Positions 1 to 5,951 of a stretch of 6,448 nucleotides of DNA are shown here, piece by piece. Each line of letters starts with the position of its first letter. Position 1 is the first letter of the stretch. Under the pieces are notes generated by a model, which worked only from the letters and a program-made list of their open reading frames with translations, ran no database searches and was not told the origin of the DNA. This DNA comes from Lachnospiraceae bacterium. GTDB lineage: Bacteria > Bacillota > Clostridia > Lachnospirales > Lachnospiraceae. The translations under genes were made by a program, and so were the position numbers. The stretch is taken from NCBI GenBank assembly GCA_003489085.1, contig DNJM01000131.1, forward strand, positions 1 to 6,448. The letters are read 5' to 3'.

Positions 1-9
1 TAATACCTA

Positions 10-27
10 CATGAATAAATATGCAAA
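10..27 (+). promoter_or_regulatory. Putative ARG box (ArgR/AhrC operator)
   Basis: The 18 bases CATGAATAAATATGCAAA match the Bacillus AhrC operator consensus as I recall it (CATGAATAAAAATKCAAK) at 16 of 18 positions, and fit the general ArgR core TGAAT-N4-ATTCA with one change. The site ends 34 bases before the ATG of the binding-protein gene, a usual place for an ArgR repressor site. A further ATTCAT half-site at 32-37 forms an inverted repeat with ATGAAT at 11-16, so a second weaker site may overlap. The stretch is AT-rich, so a chance match is possible. No promoter can be assigned firmly because the window starts here; TAATAC at 1-6 could be a -10 element. Confidence 0.5.
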
Positions 28-61
28 ATAAATTCATTGAAATAAGAAAGGGAGAGAAATT

Positions 62-877
62 ATGAAAAACTGGAAGAAAGTAACAGCATTTGCATTGGCA
101 GTCATGATGAGCATGGCGCTGGCAGCGTGCGGAAGCAGCGATAAGGGCAGCAGCGAAGGAACTACAGAGTCTGCGATCACATCCAAGGAAGATCTGAAGG
201 GGAAAGTGATCGGCGTACAGCTGGGAACAACAGGCGATCTGGAAGCATCCAAGGAAGAATATGGTGCAAAAGAAGTAAAGCGCTTCAGTAAAGGAAGCGA
301 GGCCGTACAGGCACTGAAATCAGGCCAGGTAGACTGTGTGATCATTGACTCCCAGCCAGCCAGCAAGTTTGTTGAGAAGAATGATGATCTGAAGATCCTG
401 GATGAAGAATTTGTAGAAGAAAAATATGCTATCTGCTTAAAGAAGGATAATACGGAATTACTGGAAGAAATCAACGGTGCACTAACCGAGCTGGAATCCG
501 AGGGCGTTATCGACAGCATTATGGCGAACTACATTGGGGATGAGACTGGCAAGACACCATATGAGTCTCCGGCAGATGCTGACCATTCTAAGGGAAAACT
601 GGTTATGGCAACGAATGCTGAATTCGAACCATACGAATATCATGAGGGAGATGCAATCGTAGGTATTGATGCGGATATTGCACAGGCAATCTGCGACAAG
701 CTGGGATATGAACTGGAAATCATGGACATTGAATTCGATGCCATCCTTCCGGCTGTACAGTCCGGAAAGGCAGATTTCGGCGCGGCAGGCATGACCGTAA
801 CCCCGGAACGGGAAGAGAACGTATCATTTACTTCTACTTATGCGAATGCCAGTCAGGTAATTATTGTAAAAAAATAG
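62..877 (+). CDS. Circularly permuted amino acid ABC transporter substrate-binding lipoprotein
   Basis: This is the extracytoplasmic solute receptor of a polar amino acid ABC importer (SBP_bac_3 family), 271 residues long. Residues 1-23 are a lipoprotein signal: basic start, hydrophobic stretch, lipobox LAAC with Cys23 as lipidation site, then a Ser/Gly-rich linker to about 36. The domain order is unusual. Residues about 38-126 are lobe 2 (SKEDLKGKVIGVQLGTT, and VIIDSQPA with the amino-group-binding Asp96). Residues 127-160 are the helices that normally end the protein. After a linker (161-178), residues 179-271 are the normal start of the mature protein (KLVMATNAEFEPYEY, VGIDADIAQAI, GMTVTPER with the carboxylate-binding Arg250), ending at the hinge strand VIIVKK. 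All parts are present once and total length is normal, so it is probably functional. The ATG has an AAGGGAG site 7-8 bases upstream. The gene leads the importer operon. Arginine or another cationic amino acid is the inferred ligand, from the ARG box only. Confidence 0.9.
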   Translation: MKNWKKVTAFALAVMMSMALAACGSSDKGSSEGTTESAITSKEDLKGKVIGVQLGTTGDLEASKEEYGAKEVKRFSKGSEAVQALKSGQVDCVIIDSQPASKFVEKNDDLKILDEEFVEEKYAICLKKDNTELLEEINGALTELESEGVIDSIMANYIGDETGKTPYESPADADHSKGKLVMATNAEFEPYEYHEGDAIVGIDADIAQAICDKLGYELEIMDIEFDAILPAVQSGKADFGAAGMTVTPEREENVSFTSTYANASQVIIVKK

Positions 878-904
878 TACCATTTAAAGGAAACAGGTGT
901 TGAT

Positions 905-1603
905 GTGGGATTTATAGAGAGTTTTAAGGAAGGATTTTACTCCAATTTTATTGCGGGAGATATGTATAAATGGCTCCTGGATGGTCTGAAAACGACCCTG
1001 ATCTTAACCGTACTTGCACTGATCATTGGATTGATTATCGGCTTTCTTGTCGCAATTATCCGATCGAGCCATGATAAAACCGGAAAGCTCAGGATTCCGA
1101 ATGTGCTCTGTGTGGTTTATCTGACGGTAATCCGGGGAACACCGACGATGATCCAGCTGTTGATTATGAACTTTGTTGTTTTTGCAGCTGTGAATCTGAA
1201 TCGGATTCTGGTTGGCGCGCTGGCATTTGGTATCAATTCCGGCGCCTATGTAGCGGAAATTGTCCGCTCCGGCATCATGGCCGTGGACGCAGGACAGACA
1301 GAGGCCGGTCGAAGCCTGGGACTGAATGCGTCCCAGACGATGCGGCTGATCGTCATTCCGCAGGCATTTAAGAATGTACTGCCGGCACTGGTAAATGAGT
1401 TTATTACCCTGCTAAAGGAAACGTCCATTATCGGTTATATTGGAATGCAGGATTTGACAAAGGGTGCCATGATGATTCAGAGCCGTACCTTTAATGCATT
1501 CTGGCCGTTGATCGCAGCAGCACTGATGTATCTGGTACTGGTTATGCTCTTGACTTTCTGTATGAATAAGCTGGAAAAGAGGTTGAGAACGAATGAGCGT
1601 TAG
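905..1603 (+). CDS. Amino acid ABC transporter permease (HisM/GlnP type)
   Basis: This is the inner-membrane channel subunit of the importer, 232 residues, the usual size for the family. It likely works as a homodimer because no second permease gene is present. Hydrophobic segments lie near residues 27-52, 66-74, 83-98, 100-120, 148-170 and 200-219, compatible with the five-helix fold. The family motif RGTP is at 77-80, and the EAA coupling loop that docks on the ATPase is at about 131-154 (EAGRSLGL then IPQA). The start is GTG at 905: the in-frame stop is the TAG that ends the binding-protein gene and no in-frame ATG precedes it. The first internal ATG (Met20) would cut off conserved N-terminal sequence. 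The Shine-Dalgarno is weak (AAAGGA, about 13 bases before GTG), so translation may be coupled to the gene 27 bases upstream. Its 3' end overlaps the ATPase gene by 11 bases. Confidence 0.93.
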   Translation: MGFIESFKEGFYSNFIAGDMYKWLLDGLKTTLILTVLALIIGLIIGFLVAIIRSSHDKTGKLRIPNVLCVVYLTVIRGTPTMIQLLIMNFVVFAAVNLNRILVGALAFGINSGAYVAEIVRSGIMAVDAGQTEAGRSLGLNASQTMRLIVIPQAFKNVLPALVNEFITLLKETSIIGYIGMQDLTKGAMMIQSRTFNAFWPLIAAALMYLVLVMLLTFCMNKLEKRLRTNER

Positions 1604-2336
1604 CGGAAATGTTTTGCTTGAAGTAAAAGGATTAAAGAAATATTTTGGTGACAATAAAGTATTGGATGGTATCTCTACGGAAATCCATCAGGGCGAGGTT
1701 GTGACGGTGATCGGCCCTTCCGGTTCCGGTAAGTCTACCTTTCTTCGTTCGCTGAATCTGCTGGAAACACCGACTGGCGGGCAGATCCTGTTTGAAGGGG
1801 TGGATATCACGGATCCAAAGGTGGATATTAACCGTCATCGGCAGAAAATCGGTATGGTATTTCAGCAGTTTAATCTGTTCCCACATAAGACCGTGCGTGA
1901 GAATATTATGCTGGCGCCGATTACGCTGGGACTGATGAAGGAGGAGGAAGCGAAGGAAAAAGCGGATGAACTTCTGGAGCGGATCGGCCTGCTGGAAAAG
2001 GCAGATACCTATCCGAATATGCTGTCCGGAGGGCAGAAACAGCGTGTGGCGATCGTCCGTTCGCTGATTATGAATCCGGACGTGATGCTTTTCGATGAGC
2101 CCACATCTGCCCTTGATCCGGAAATGGTCGGAGAAGTGTTAAGTCTGATGAAAGAGCTGGCGGAGAGTGGTATGACGATGGTTGTGGTAACACACGAGAT
2201 GCGTTTTGCAAGGGAAGTATCAACCAGAGTGATATTCATTGATGAAGGAAAGATTCAGGAGGAAAACAGCCCGAAGGAATTCTTCGAGCATCCAAAGAAT
2301 CCAAGACTGTGTGATTTCCTTTCAAAGGTATTATAA
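1593..2336 (+). CDS. Amino acid ABC transporter ATP-binding protein (GlnQ/HisP type)
   Basis: This is the cytoplasmic ATPase that powers the importer, 247 residues, full length for the polar amino acid (PAAT) family. Walker A is GPSGSGKST at 41-49, the Q-loop Gln is near 91 in VFQQFNLFPH (typical of the family), the signature LSGGQ is at 144-148, Walker B VMLFDEP at 164-170 with catalytic Glu169, the D-loop SALD at 172-175 and the switch His201. All catalytic elements are intact. One small variation is IVRSL after the signature where IARAL is usual. The ATG at 1593 lies inside the permease gene in another frame, with AAGAGG about 10 bases upstream. This overlap shows tight co-translation with the permease. 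A likely terminator follows the stop codon, so this is the last gene of the operon. Substrate cannot be read from the ATPase itself. Confidence 0.95.
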   Translation: MSVSGNVLLEVKGLKKYFGDNKVLDGISTEIHQGEVVTVIGPSGSGKSTFLRSLNLLETPTGGQILFEGVDITDPKVDINRHRQKIGMVFQQFNLFPHKTVRENIMLAPITLGLMKEEEAKEKADELLERIGLLEKADTYPNMLSGGQKQRVAIVRSLIMNPDVMLFDEPTSALDPEMVGEVLSLMKELAESGMTMVVVTHEMRFAREVSTRVIFIDEGKIQEENSPKEFFEHPKNPRLCDFLSKVL

Positions 2337-2344
2337 AAAAAGAC

Positions 2345-2390
2345 AGAAGGTGTGTCGAAGTCAAATGCAGGACTGGTGATGCACCTTTTT
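2345..2390 (+). terminator. Probable rho-independent terminator of the importer operon
   Basis: AAGGTG at 2347-2352 pairs with CACCTT at 2382-2387, extendable by A2345-T2389, a G-T pair at 2346/2388 and a G-T pair at the inner end. A smaller AGTC/GACT stem (2359-2362 with 2371-2374) sits in the loop. The right arm runs into TTTTT at 2386-2390. An outer AGACA/TGTCT pairing (2341-2345 with 2394-2398) is also possible. The stem is not GC-rich and the loop is long, so the call is moderate; its position 8 bases after the ATPase stop codon supports it. Confidence 0.5.
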
Positions 2391-2465
2391 ACTTGTCTGT
2401 ATCTGCTCCGTAAGAAGGCAGTATCGAATCTGTACGGTAAGGGAGAAAAAGAACCCTGGATGCAA

Positions 2466-2494
2466 TTGAAAAATTCTGCAGTCTGCGCTACAAT
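2466..2494 (+). promoter_or_regulatory. Housekeeping-type (sigma A) promoter for the M42 peptidase gene
   Basis: TTGAAA at 2466-2471 and TACAAT at 2489-2494 are separated by exactly 17 bases. Each hexamer differs from consensus at one position. Transcription would start near 2501, giving a leader of about 40 bases that contains the AGGAGAGG ribosome binding site (2524-2531) before the ATG at 2542. The promoter lies after the importer terminator, so the peptidase gene is probably its own transcription unit. Confidence 0.75.
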
Positions 2495-2541
2495 AGGTAC
2501 AGACAGATCATATCGACTATAAAAGGAGAGGAAAACAGGCA

Positions 2542-3621
2542 ATGAGAACAAGAGAAGAAATGATTCAACTGATTGAAGATCTGAGTAATGCAAACGGTGT
2601 ATCCGGCTTTGAGGACGAAGTAGCAGAGATTGGCCGTAAGGAAGCAGAAGCATATTGTGATGTTACGATTGATTCACTTCGCAATACCTATATGGAGCTG
2701 AAGAATAATAAGGGTAGAAGACCTAAGGTATGGATGGATGCCCATAGTGACGAAGTGGGTTATATTATTCAGGCAATCAAGCCGAATGGTACGATGAATT
2801 TCCTGGAGCTGGGAAGAAGTGAGGTATCCTCCCTGCCGACGAATAAGGTCAGAGTCATGAATAAGGATGGAGAGTATCTGCCGGGCATCATCACCAGCAA
2901 GCCTCCGCACTTTATGACGGAAGCAGAACTTGGCAAAGGCAGAGCACTTTCTGATATGGCGATTGATGTGGGGGCAACCAGTGCACAGGACTTGAAAGAG
3001 AATTTTGGCATTCGTATGGCAGCGCCGGTAGTACCGGATGTAACCTGCACGTATGATGAGAAAAGAGATCTCTTTATGGGAAAAGCATTTGATTGCCGTG
3101 TCGGCTGCGCTGCTCTGTTGGAATCACTGAATCAGCTGAATGCGGAAGAGCTGAATGTAGATGTGACCGCAACGATGACCGTACAGGAAGAGGTCGGAGA
3201 ACGCGGAAGCATGGCTGCTGTATATAATATTGATGCAGATGTCTGCATTGCATTTGAAGGATGTCCGGCAGACGATACATTTTCGCCGGATTACATGATT
3301 CAGACCGCATTGCGGAAAGGACCGATGCTGCGTCATTTTGACTGCTCCATGATTACGAACCCCAGGTTCCAGCGGTTTGCCCTGGATCTGGGTGAGAAGC
3401 TTGGCATCCCGGTACAGGAATCCGTAAGAAGCGGCGGCGGAACCAATGGAAAGTATATTCATGCTTCCCGTCATGGTGTGCCGACGATCATCATTGGCGT
3501 ACCGGTGCGCTATATCCATAGCCATAATGCTATCTGTACGCTGGAAGACTGCCAGAATGCAGTGAAGCTTGCAGTGGAGATCGTAAAGGCATTGGATGCA
3601 GAAACGATTCAGAAATTTTAA
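2542..3621 (+). CDS. M42 family metallo-aminopeptidase (FrvX/YsdC/PepA-like)
   Basis: This is a cytoplasmic di-metal aminopeptidase of 359 residues, normal length for peptidase family M42, whose members usually form large tetrahedral dodecamers and trim peptides from the N-terminus. Visible active-site residues, by family knowledge: His68 and Asp70 in MDAHSDEVGYI, bridging Asp184 in AFDCRVGCAALL, Glu216 (general base) and Glu217 (metal) in TVQEEVGERGS, Glu239 in AFEGCPADD at the site that is Asp or Glu in clan MH, and His326 in RYIHSHNA. SGGGTNG at 297-303 is also a typical family stretch. A substrate-binding PDZ-like or beta insertion normally lies between about 75 and 170. No signal peptide is seen. 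The ATG follows AGGAGAGG at good spacing. It has its own promoter and terminator. The adjacency to an amino acid importer suggests a shared theme of amino acid supply, but this is inference. Some relatives are annotated as cellulases/endoglucanases, which is probably wrong for this sequence. Confidence 0.92.
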   Translation: MRTREEMIQLIEDLSNANGVSGFEDEVAEIGRKEAEAYCDVTIDSLRNTYMELKNNKGRRPKVWMDAHSDEVGYIIQAIKPNGTMNFLELGRSEVSSLPTNKVRVMNKDGEYLPGIITSKPPHFMTEAELGKGRALSDMAIDVGATSAQDLKENFGIRMAAPVVPDVTCTYDEKRDLFMGKAFDCRVGCAALLESLNQLNAEELNVDVTATMTVQEEVGERGSMAAVYNIDADVCIAFEGCPADDTFSPDYMIQTALRKGPMLRHFDCSMITNPRFQRFALDLGEKLGIPVQESVRSGGGTNGKYIHASRHGVPTIIIGVPVRYIHSHNAICTLEDCQNAVKLAVEIVKALDAETIQKF

Positions 3622-3642
3622 AAGAGAAGAAAGTATATGAGT

Positions 3643-3698
3643 AAAACATCAGCCATTTGTATGACTGCAGCCGGCAGCTGCAAATGGCTGATGTTTTT
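3643..3698 (+). terminator. Strong hairpin terminator between convergent genes, probably bidirectional
   Basis: The left arm 3643-3659 (AAAACATCAGCCATTTG) is perfectly complementary to the right arm 3681-3697, giving a 17-bp stem. The 21-base loop can fold further through GCAGC (3667-3671) and GCTGC (3677-3681, sharing the last base with the arm) or CTGC with GCAG. The right arm ends in TTTTT (3694-3698) followed by ATTTA, so it is a clear terminator for the M42 gene, whose stop codon is 21 bases upstream. Read on the minus strand the stem ends in TTTT, so it probably also ends the ddl-murF-HAD transcript, whose last stop codon is 18 bases away. Confidence 0.88.
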
Positions 3699-3715
3699 AT
3701 TTACCGTGTGGATTG

Positions 3716-4525
3716 TCATTCCATCATAAAGTGCCGTATTACATGTAGCACCCCGTCTTCATCATTCGATTTTGTGATAAAGTCTGCCTTTTCCAACAGA
3801 ACCGGCTGTGCATTTGCCATGGCAACCCCCAGACCGGCGTATTCAATCATGGAAATGTCGTTGTATCCATCTCCGCAGCAGATCATTTCATCTGCAGTCA
3901 TGCCGATACTGTTCAGGAGCTTCTGCAGAGAGTATGCTTTATCAATCTGAGGAGGCATAATCTCCAGATAATACGGGTCCGAGCGATAGATATTCAGATA
4001 GGAATGAAAATGCTTCTTCATAACTTCTTCCAGCTCGGCCATCAGTGCAGCTTCTCCGGAGAGAAGAATTTTATTAATCGGAAAGGTAATGGCTTCCGGC
4101 CAGTAATCCGGCTGCCGGATCGGCAGACGGTTGATCCGTGCTTCCAGTTCGCTGTACTGGTTCACGTGTCCGCCGCTTAGAATGGCATCCGCTGCATAGG
4201 TAATGATATCTGCATCATATGGATGGGCGAGTTCATAGACAGGGCGGATGACATCCGGCGGCAGCGTACGGTTGTAGATGGGCCGTCCGTCCCGGCAGCT
4301 GATGATCCTTGCACCGTTAAAAGAAAGGATGTAGCCGCCGTAGCGTGCCAGCTCCAGCTCCTCGGCAAGGGGAAGAACTCCGGGAGTAGGTCTTCCGGAA
4401 GCGAGAACCACTTTTTTTCCGGATTGCTGAAGCTGAAGCAGTGCCTCTCTGGTAGGTGGTGTGATTTCTTTTCTGGAATTGGTCAGTGTACCGTCCAGGT
4501 CCAGAACCAGTATCTGATAGCTCAT
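3716..4525 (-). CDS. Cof-type HAD family phosphatase (HAD subfamily IIB)
   Basis: This is a predicted cytoplasmic phosphatase of the haloacid dehalogenase superfamily, 269 residues, the usual length for Cof/YidA-like enzymes. Motif I is LDLDGTLT with nucleophile Asp9 and acid/base Asp11; motif II is ASGR with Ser43; motif III is Lys196 (QIDKAYSL); motif IV is GDGYND at 218-223 with metal-binding Asp219 and Asp223. The C2B cap that decides the substrate lies between about 85 and 190. Family members act on sugar phosphates, FMN, PLP or similar; the sequence does not decide which. The ATG is 6 bases after the murF stop codon, and its AAAGGAG site (4538-4544) lies within the murF 3' end, so it is almost certainly co-transcribed with murF. 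A role in cell-wall metabolism is possible from position only. Confidence 0.93.
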   Translation of the reverse strand: MSYQILVLDLDGTLTNSRKEITPPTREALLQLQQSGKKVVLASGRPTPGVLPLAEELELARYGGYILSFNGARIISCRDGRPIYNRTLPPDVIRPVYELAHPYDADIITYAADAILSGGHVNQYSELEARINRLPIRQPDYWPEAITFPINKILLSGEAALMAELEEVMKKHFHSYLNIYRSDPYYLEIMPPQIDKAYSLQKLLNSIGMTADEMICCGDGYNDISMIEYAGLGVAMANAQPVLLEKADFITKSNDEDGVLHVIRHFMME

Positions 4526-4531
4526 GAGTGT

Positions 4532-5914
4532 TTAGTTCTCCTTTGGGGCAGATTCCTGCAGGGCGTCTACAATTGCCGGGAAATTCATGGCATGAGAAGC
4601 CTTAATCAAAATAGTGTCTCCTGTCTGAAGAAGACTGTCTTTTTGCGCCAGAAACTCTTCTTTGGTGTTAAAGTGCAGCACCTGCGTAGAAGCATGGTGG
4701 GAAGCACCTTCTGCAATTTCACGGGCCAGATTGCCAATGCTGATCACCAGATCAATATGTTTTGCAGCGGCATATTCACCAACCTCGTAGTGCAGCTCCA
4801 ATTCCTGCTTTCCCAGTTCGAACATATCACCCAAAACAGCCACTTTTCTGCCAAGGGCAAAGGAAAGTACATCGATAGAAGCCCGCATGGAAACCGGATT
4901 GGCATTATAGCAGTCATCGATCAGAGTATATGTACCGGATTCGATGATATGGTTCCGGCCGCTGACCGGTGTCAGCGCCTCGATGCCGGCTTTGATTTCA
5001 TCCAGGGTCAGACCAAGCTTTAAGCCGACACAGGCGCCGGCCAATGCGTTGTATACCATGTGAGAGCCCGGAATCGGTATTGTCACTTCAATTCGTCCAT
5101 TTGGAAGAATGAGAATACAGGCAGTTCCCTTCAGGCCAAGATTCCGTATTTCAGTAGCGTAGGCATCCCGTTCTGCGGCCAGGCCGAAGAACATCGGCTC
5201 GCTTTTCTTGATCTTTGTGATGGTGCAGAGCATGTCATCATCACCATTCAGTATGATATCAGCCTTAGGCTGCATGTAGTTGAAAATTTCCGTTTTCGCT
5301 TTCAAAATGCCCTCACGGCTTTTCAGGTTTTCCAGGTGGCAGACACCAATATTGGTAATGACACAGATGTCCGGGCGGGCGATCCGGGAAAGCCGCTCCA
5401 TCTCTCCGAACTGACTGATGCCCAGCTCCAGGACTGCGATTTCATGTCCCTCGCGAATATTGAAGATTGTCAGTGGAAGTCCGATCTCATTGTTAAAATT
5501 TCCTTCCGTCTTTAAGACAGAATATTTCTGCGACAGTACGGAGGCGATCATTTCCTTGGTACTGGTTTTCCCGACACTGCCGGTGATGCCGACGACCTTG
5601 ATATGCAAAGATTTCCGATAGTGCTCCGCAATATCCTTCAGTGCCTGTTCTGTAGAATTTACCAGAATATATGGATGGCTGACTCCATCCATGCGATGCT
5701 CGGATAAGGTACACAGGGCACCGGCCTCCATGACCTGGGGAATAAACATATGTCCGTCCACACGGTTACCCCGAATCGGGACGAACAAATATCCCGGTTC
5801 AATCTTGCGGCTGTCGATGGCAACGCCGGTCACTTCCTGATGGTAGTAGGAATCCTCACCGTAATAAATCCCTCCGCAGGCAACGGCGATTTCTTTTAAT
5901 GTCATATGTTTCAT
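4532..5914 (-). CDS. murF: UDP-N-acetylmuramoyl-tripeptide--D-alanyl-D-alanine ligase (MurF)
   Basis: MurF is the cytoplasmic ATP-dependent ligase that adds D-Ala-D-Ala to UDP-MurNAc-tripeptide, the last soluble step of the peptidoglycan pentapeptide precursor. At 460 residues it is full length. The N-terminal UDP-binding domain (about 1-105) carries DSRKIEPGYLFVPIRG. The central ATPase domain has the P-loop GITGSVGKTSTKEM at 109-122 with Lys116, NFNNEIGLP at 139-147, LELGIS at 162-167, and AKTEIF at 206-211 with Lys207 as the probable carbamylated lysine. The C-terminal domain has SGRNH at 318-322, DDCYNANP at 333-340 and LGDMFELG at 361-368. The start at 5914 is preceded by AGAAGGTG (5922-5929) at good spacing; Met4 would be too far from it. 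It follows ddl by 37 bases, the common ddl-murF pairing in Firmicutes that couples dipeptide synthesis with its use. Confidence 0.97.
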   Translation of the reverse strand: MKHMTLKEIAVACGGIYYGEDSYYHQEVTGVAIDSRKIEPGYLFVPIRGNRVDGHMFIPQVMEAGALCTLSEHRMDGVSHPYILVNSTEQALKDIAEHYRKSLHIKVVGITGSVGKTSTKEMIASVLSQKYSVLKTEGNFNNEIGLPLTIFNIREGHEIAVLELGISQFGEMERLSRIARPDICVITNIGVCHLENLKSREGILKAKTEIFNYMQPKADIILNGDDDMLCTITKIKKSEPMFFGLAAERDAYATEIRNLGLKGTACILILPNGRIEVTIPIPGSHMVYNALAGACVGLKLGLTLDEIKAGIEALTPVSGRNHIIESGTYTLIDDCYNANPVSMRASIDVLSFALGRKVAVLGDMFELGKQELELHYEVGEYAAAKHIDLVISIGNLAREIAEGASHHASTQVLHFNTKEEFLAQKDSLLQTGDTILIKASHAMNFPAIVDALQESAPKEN

Positions 5915-5951
5915 AAACGTACACCTTCTTATTTAGTGGTTCCCGGCTGGC

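Noticed and set aside
2231..2241. Glu239 in place of Asp as a metal ligand of the M42 peptidase (residue position in protein, DNA about 3256-3258)
   Set aside because: Asp or Glu is accepted at this position in clan MH peptidases, so it is not a sign of lost activity.
2379..2522. A 47-codon plus-strand ORF (MHLFTCLYLL...) in the gap between the ATPase and peptidase genes
   Set aside because: It begins inside the terminator arm, runs through the near-consensus promoter of the next gene, has no good ribosome binding site and no recognisable motif; the regulatory signals explain this gap better.
2255..2653. A 132-codon minus-strand open frame across the ATPase end, intergenic gap and peptidase start
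   Set aside because: It crosses a promoter and a terminator, overlaps two real genes, and has low-complexity composition typical of a shadow frame.
3637..3729. A 30-codon plus-strand ORF (MSKTSAICMT...) after the M42 gene
   Set aside because: It consists largely of the terminator hairpin and its flanks and overlaps the end of the HAD gene; its hydrophobic tail is a by-product of the T-rich arm.
4223..5023. A 266-codon plus-strand open frame opposite the HAD and murF genes
   Set aside because: It is antisense to two clearly recognised genes with complete motifs and has no family features of its own or convincing start signal.
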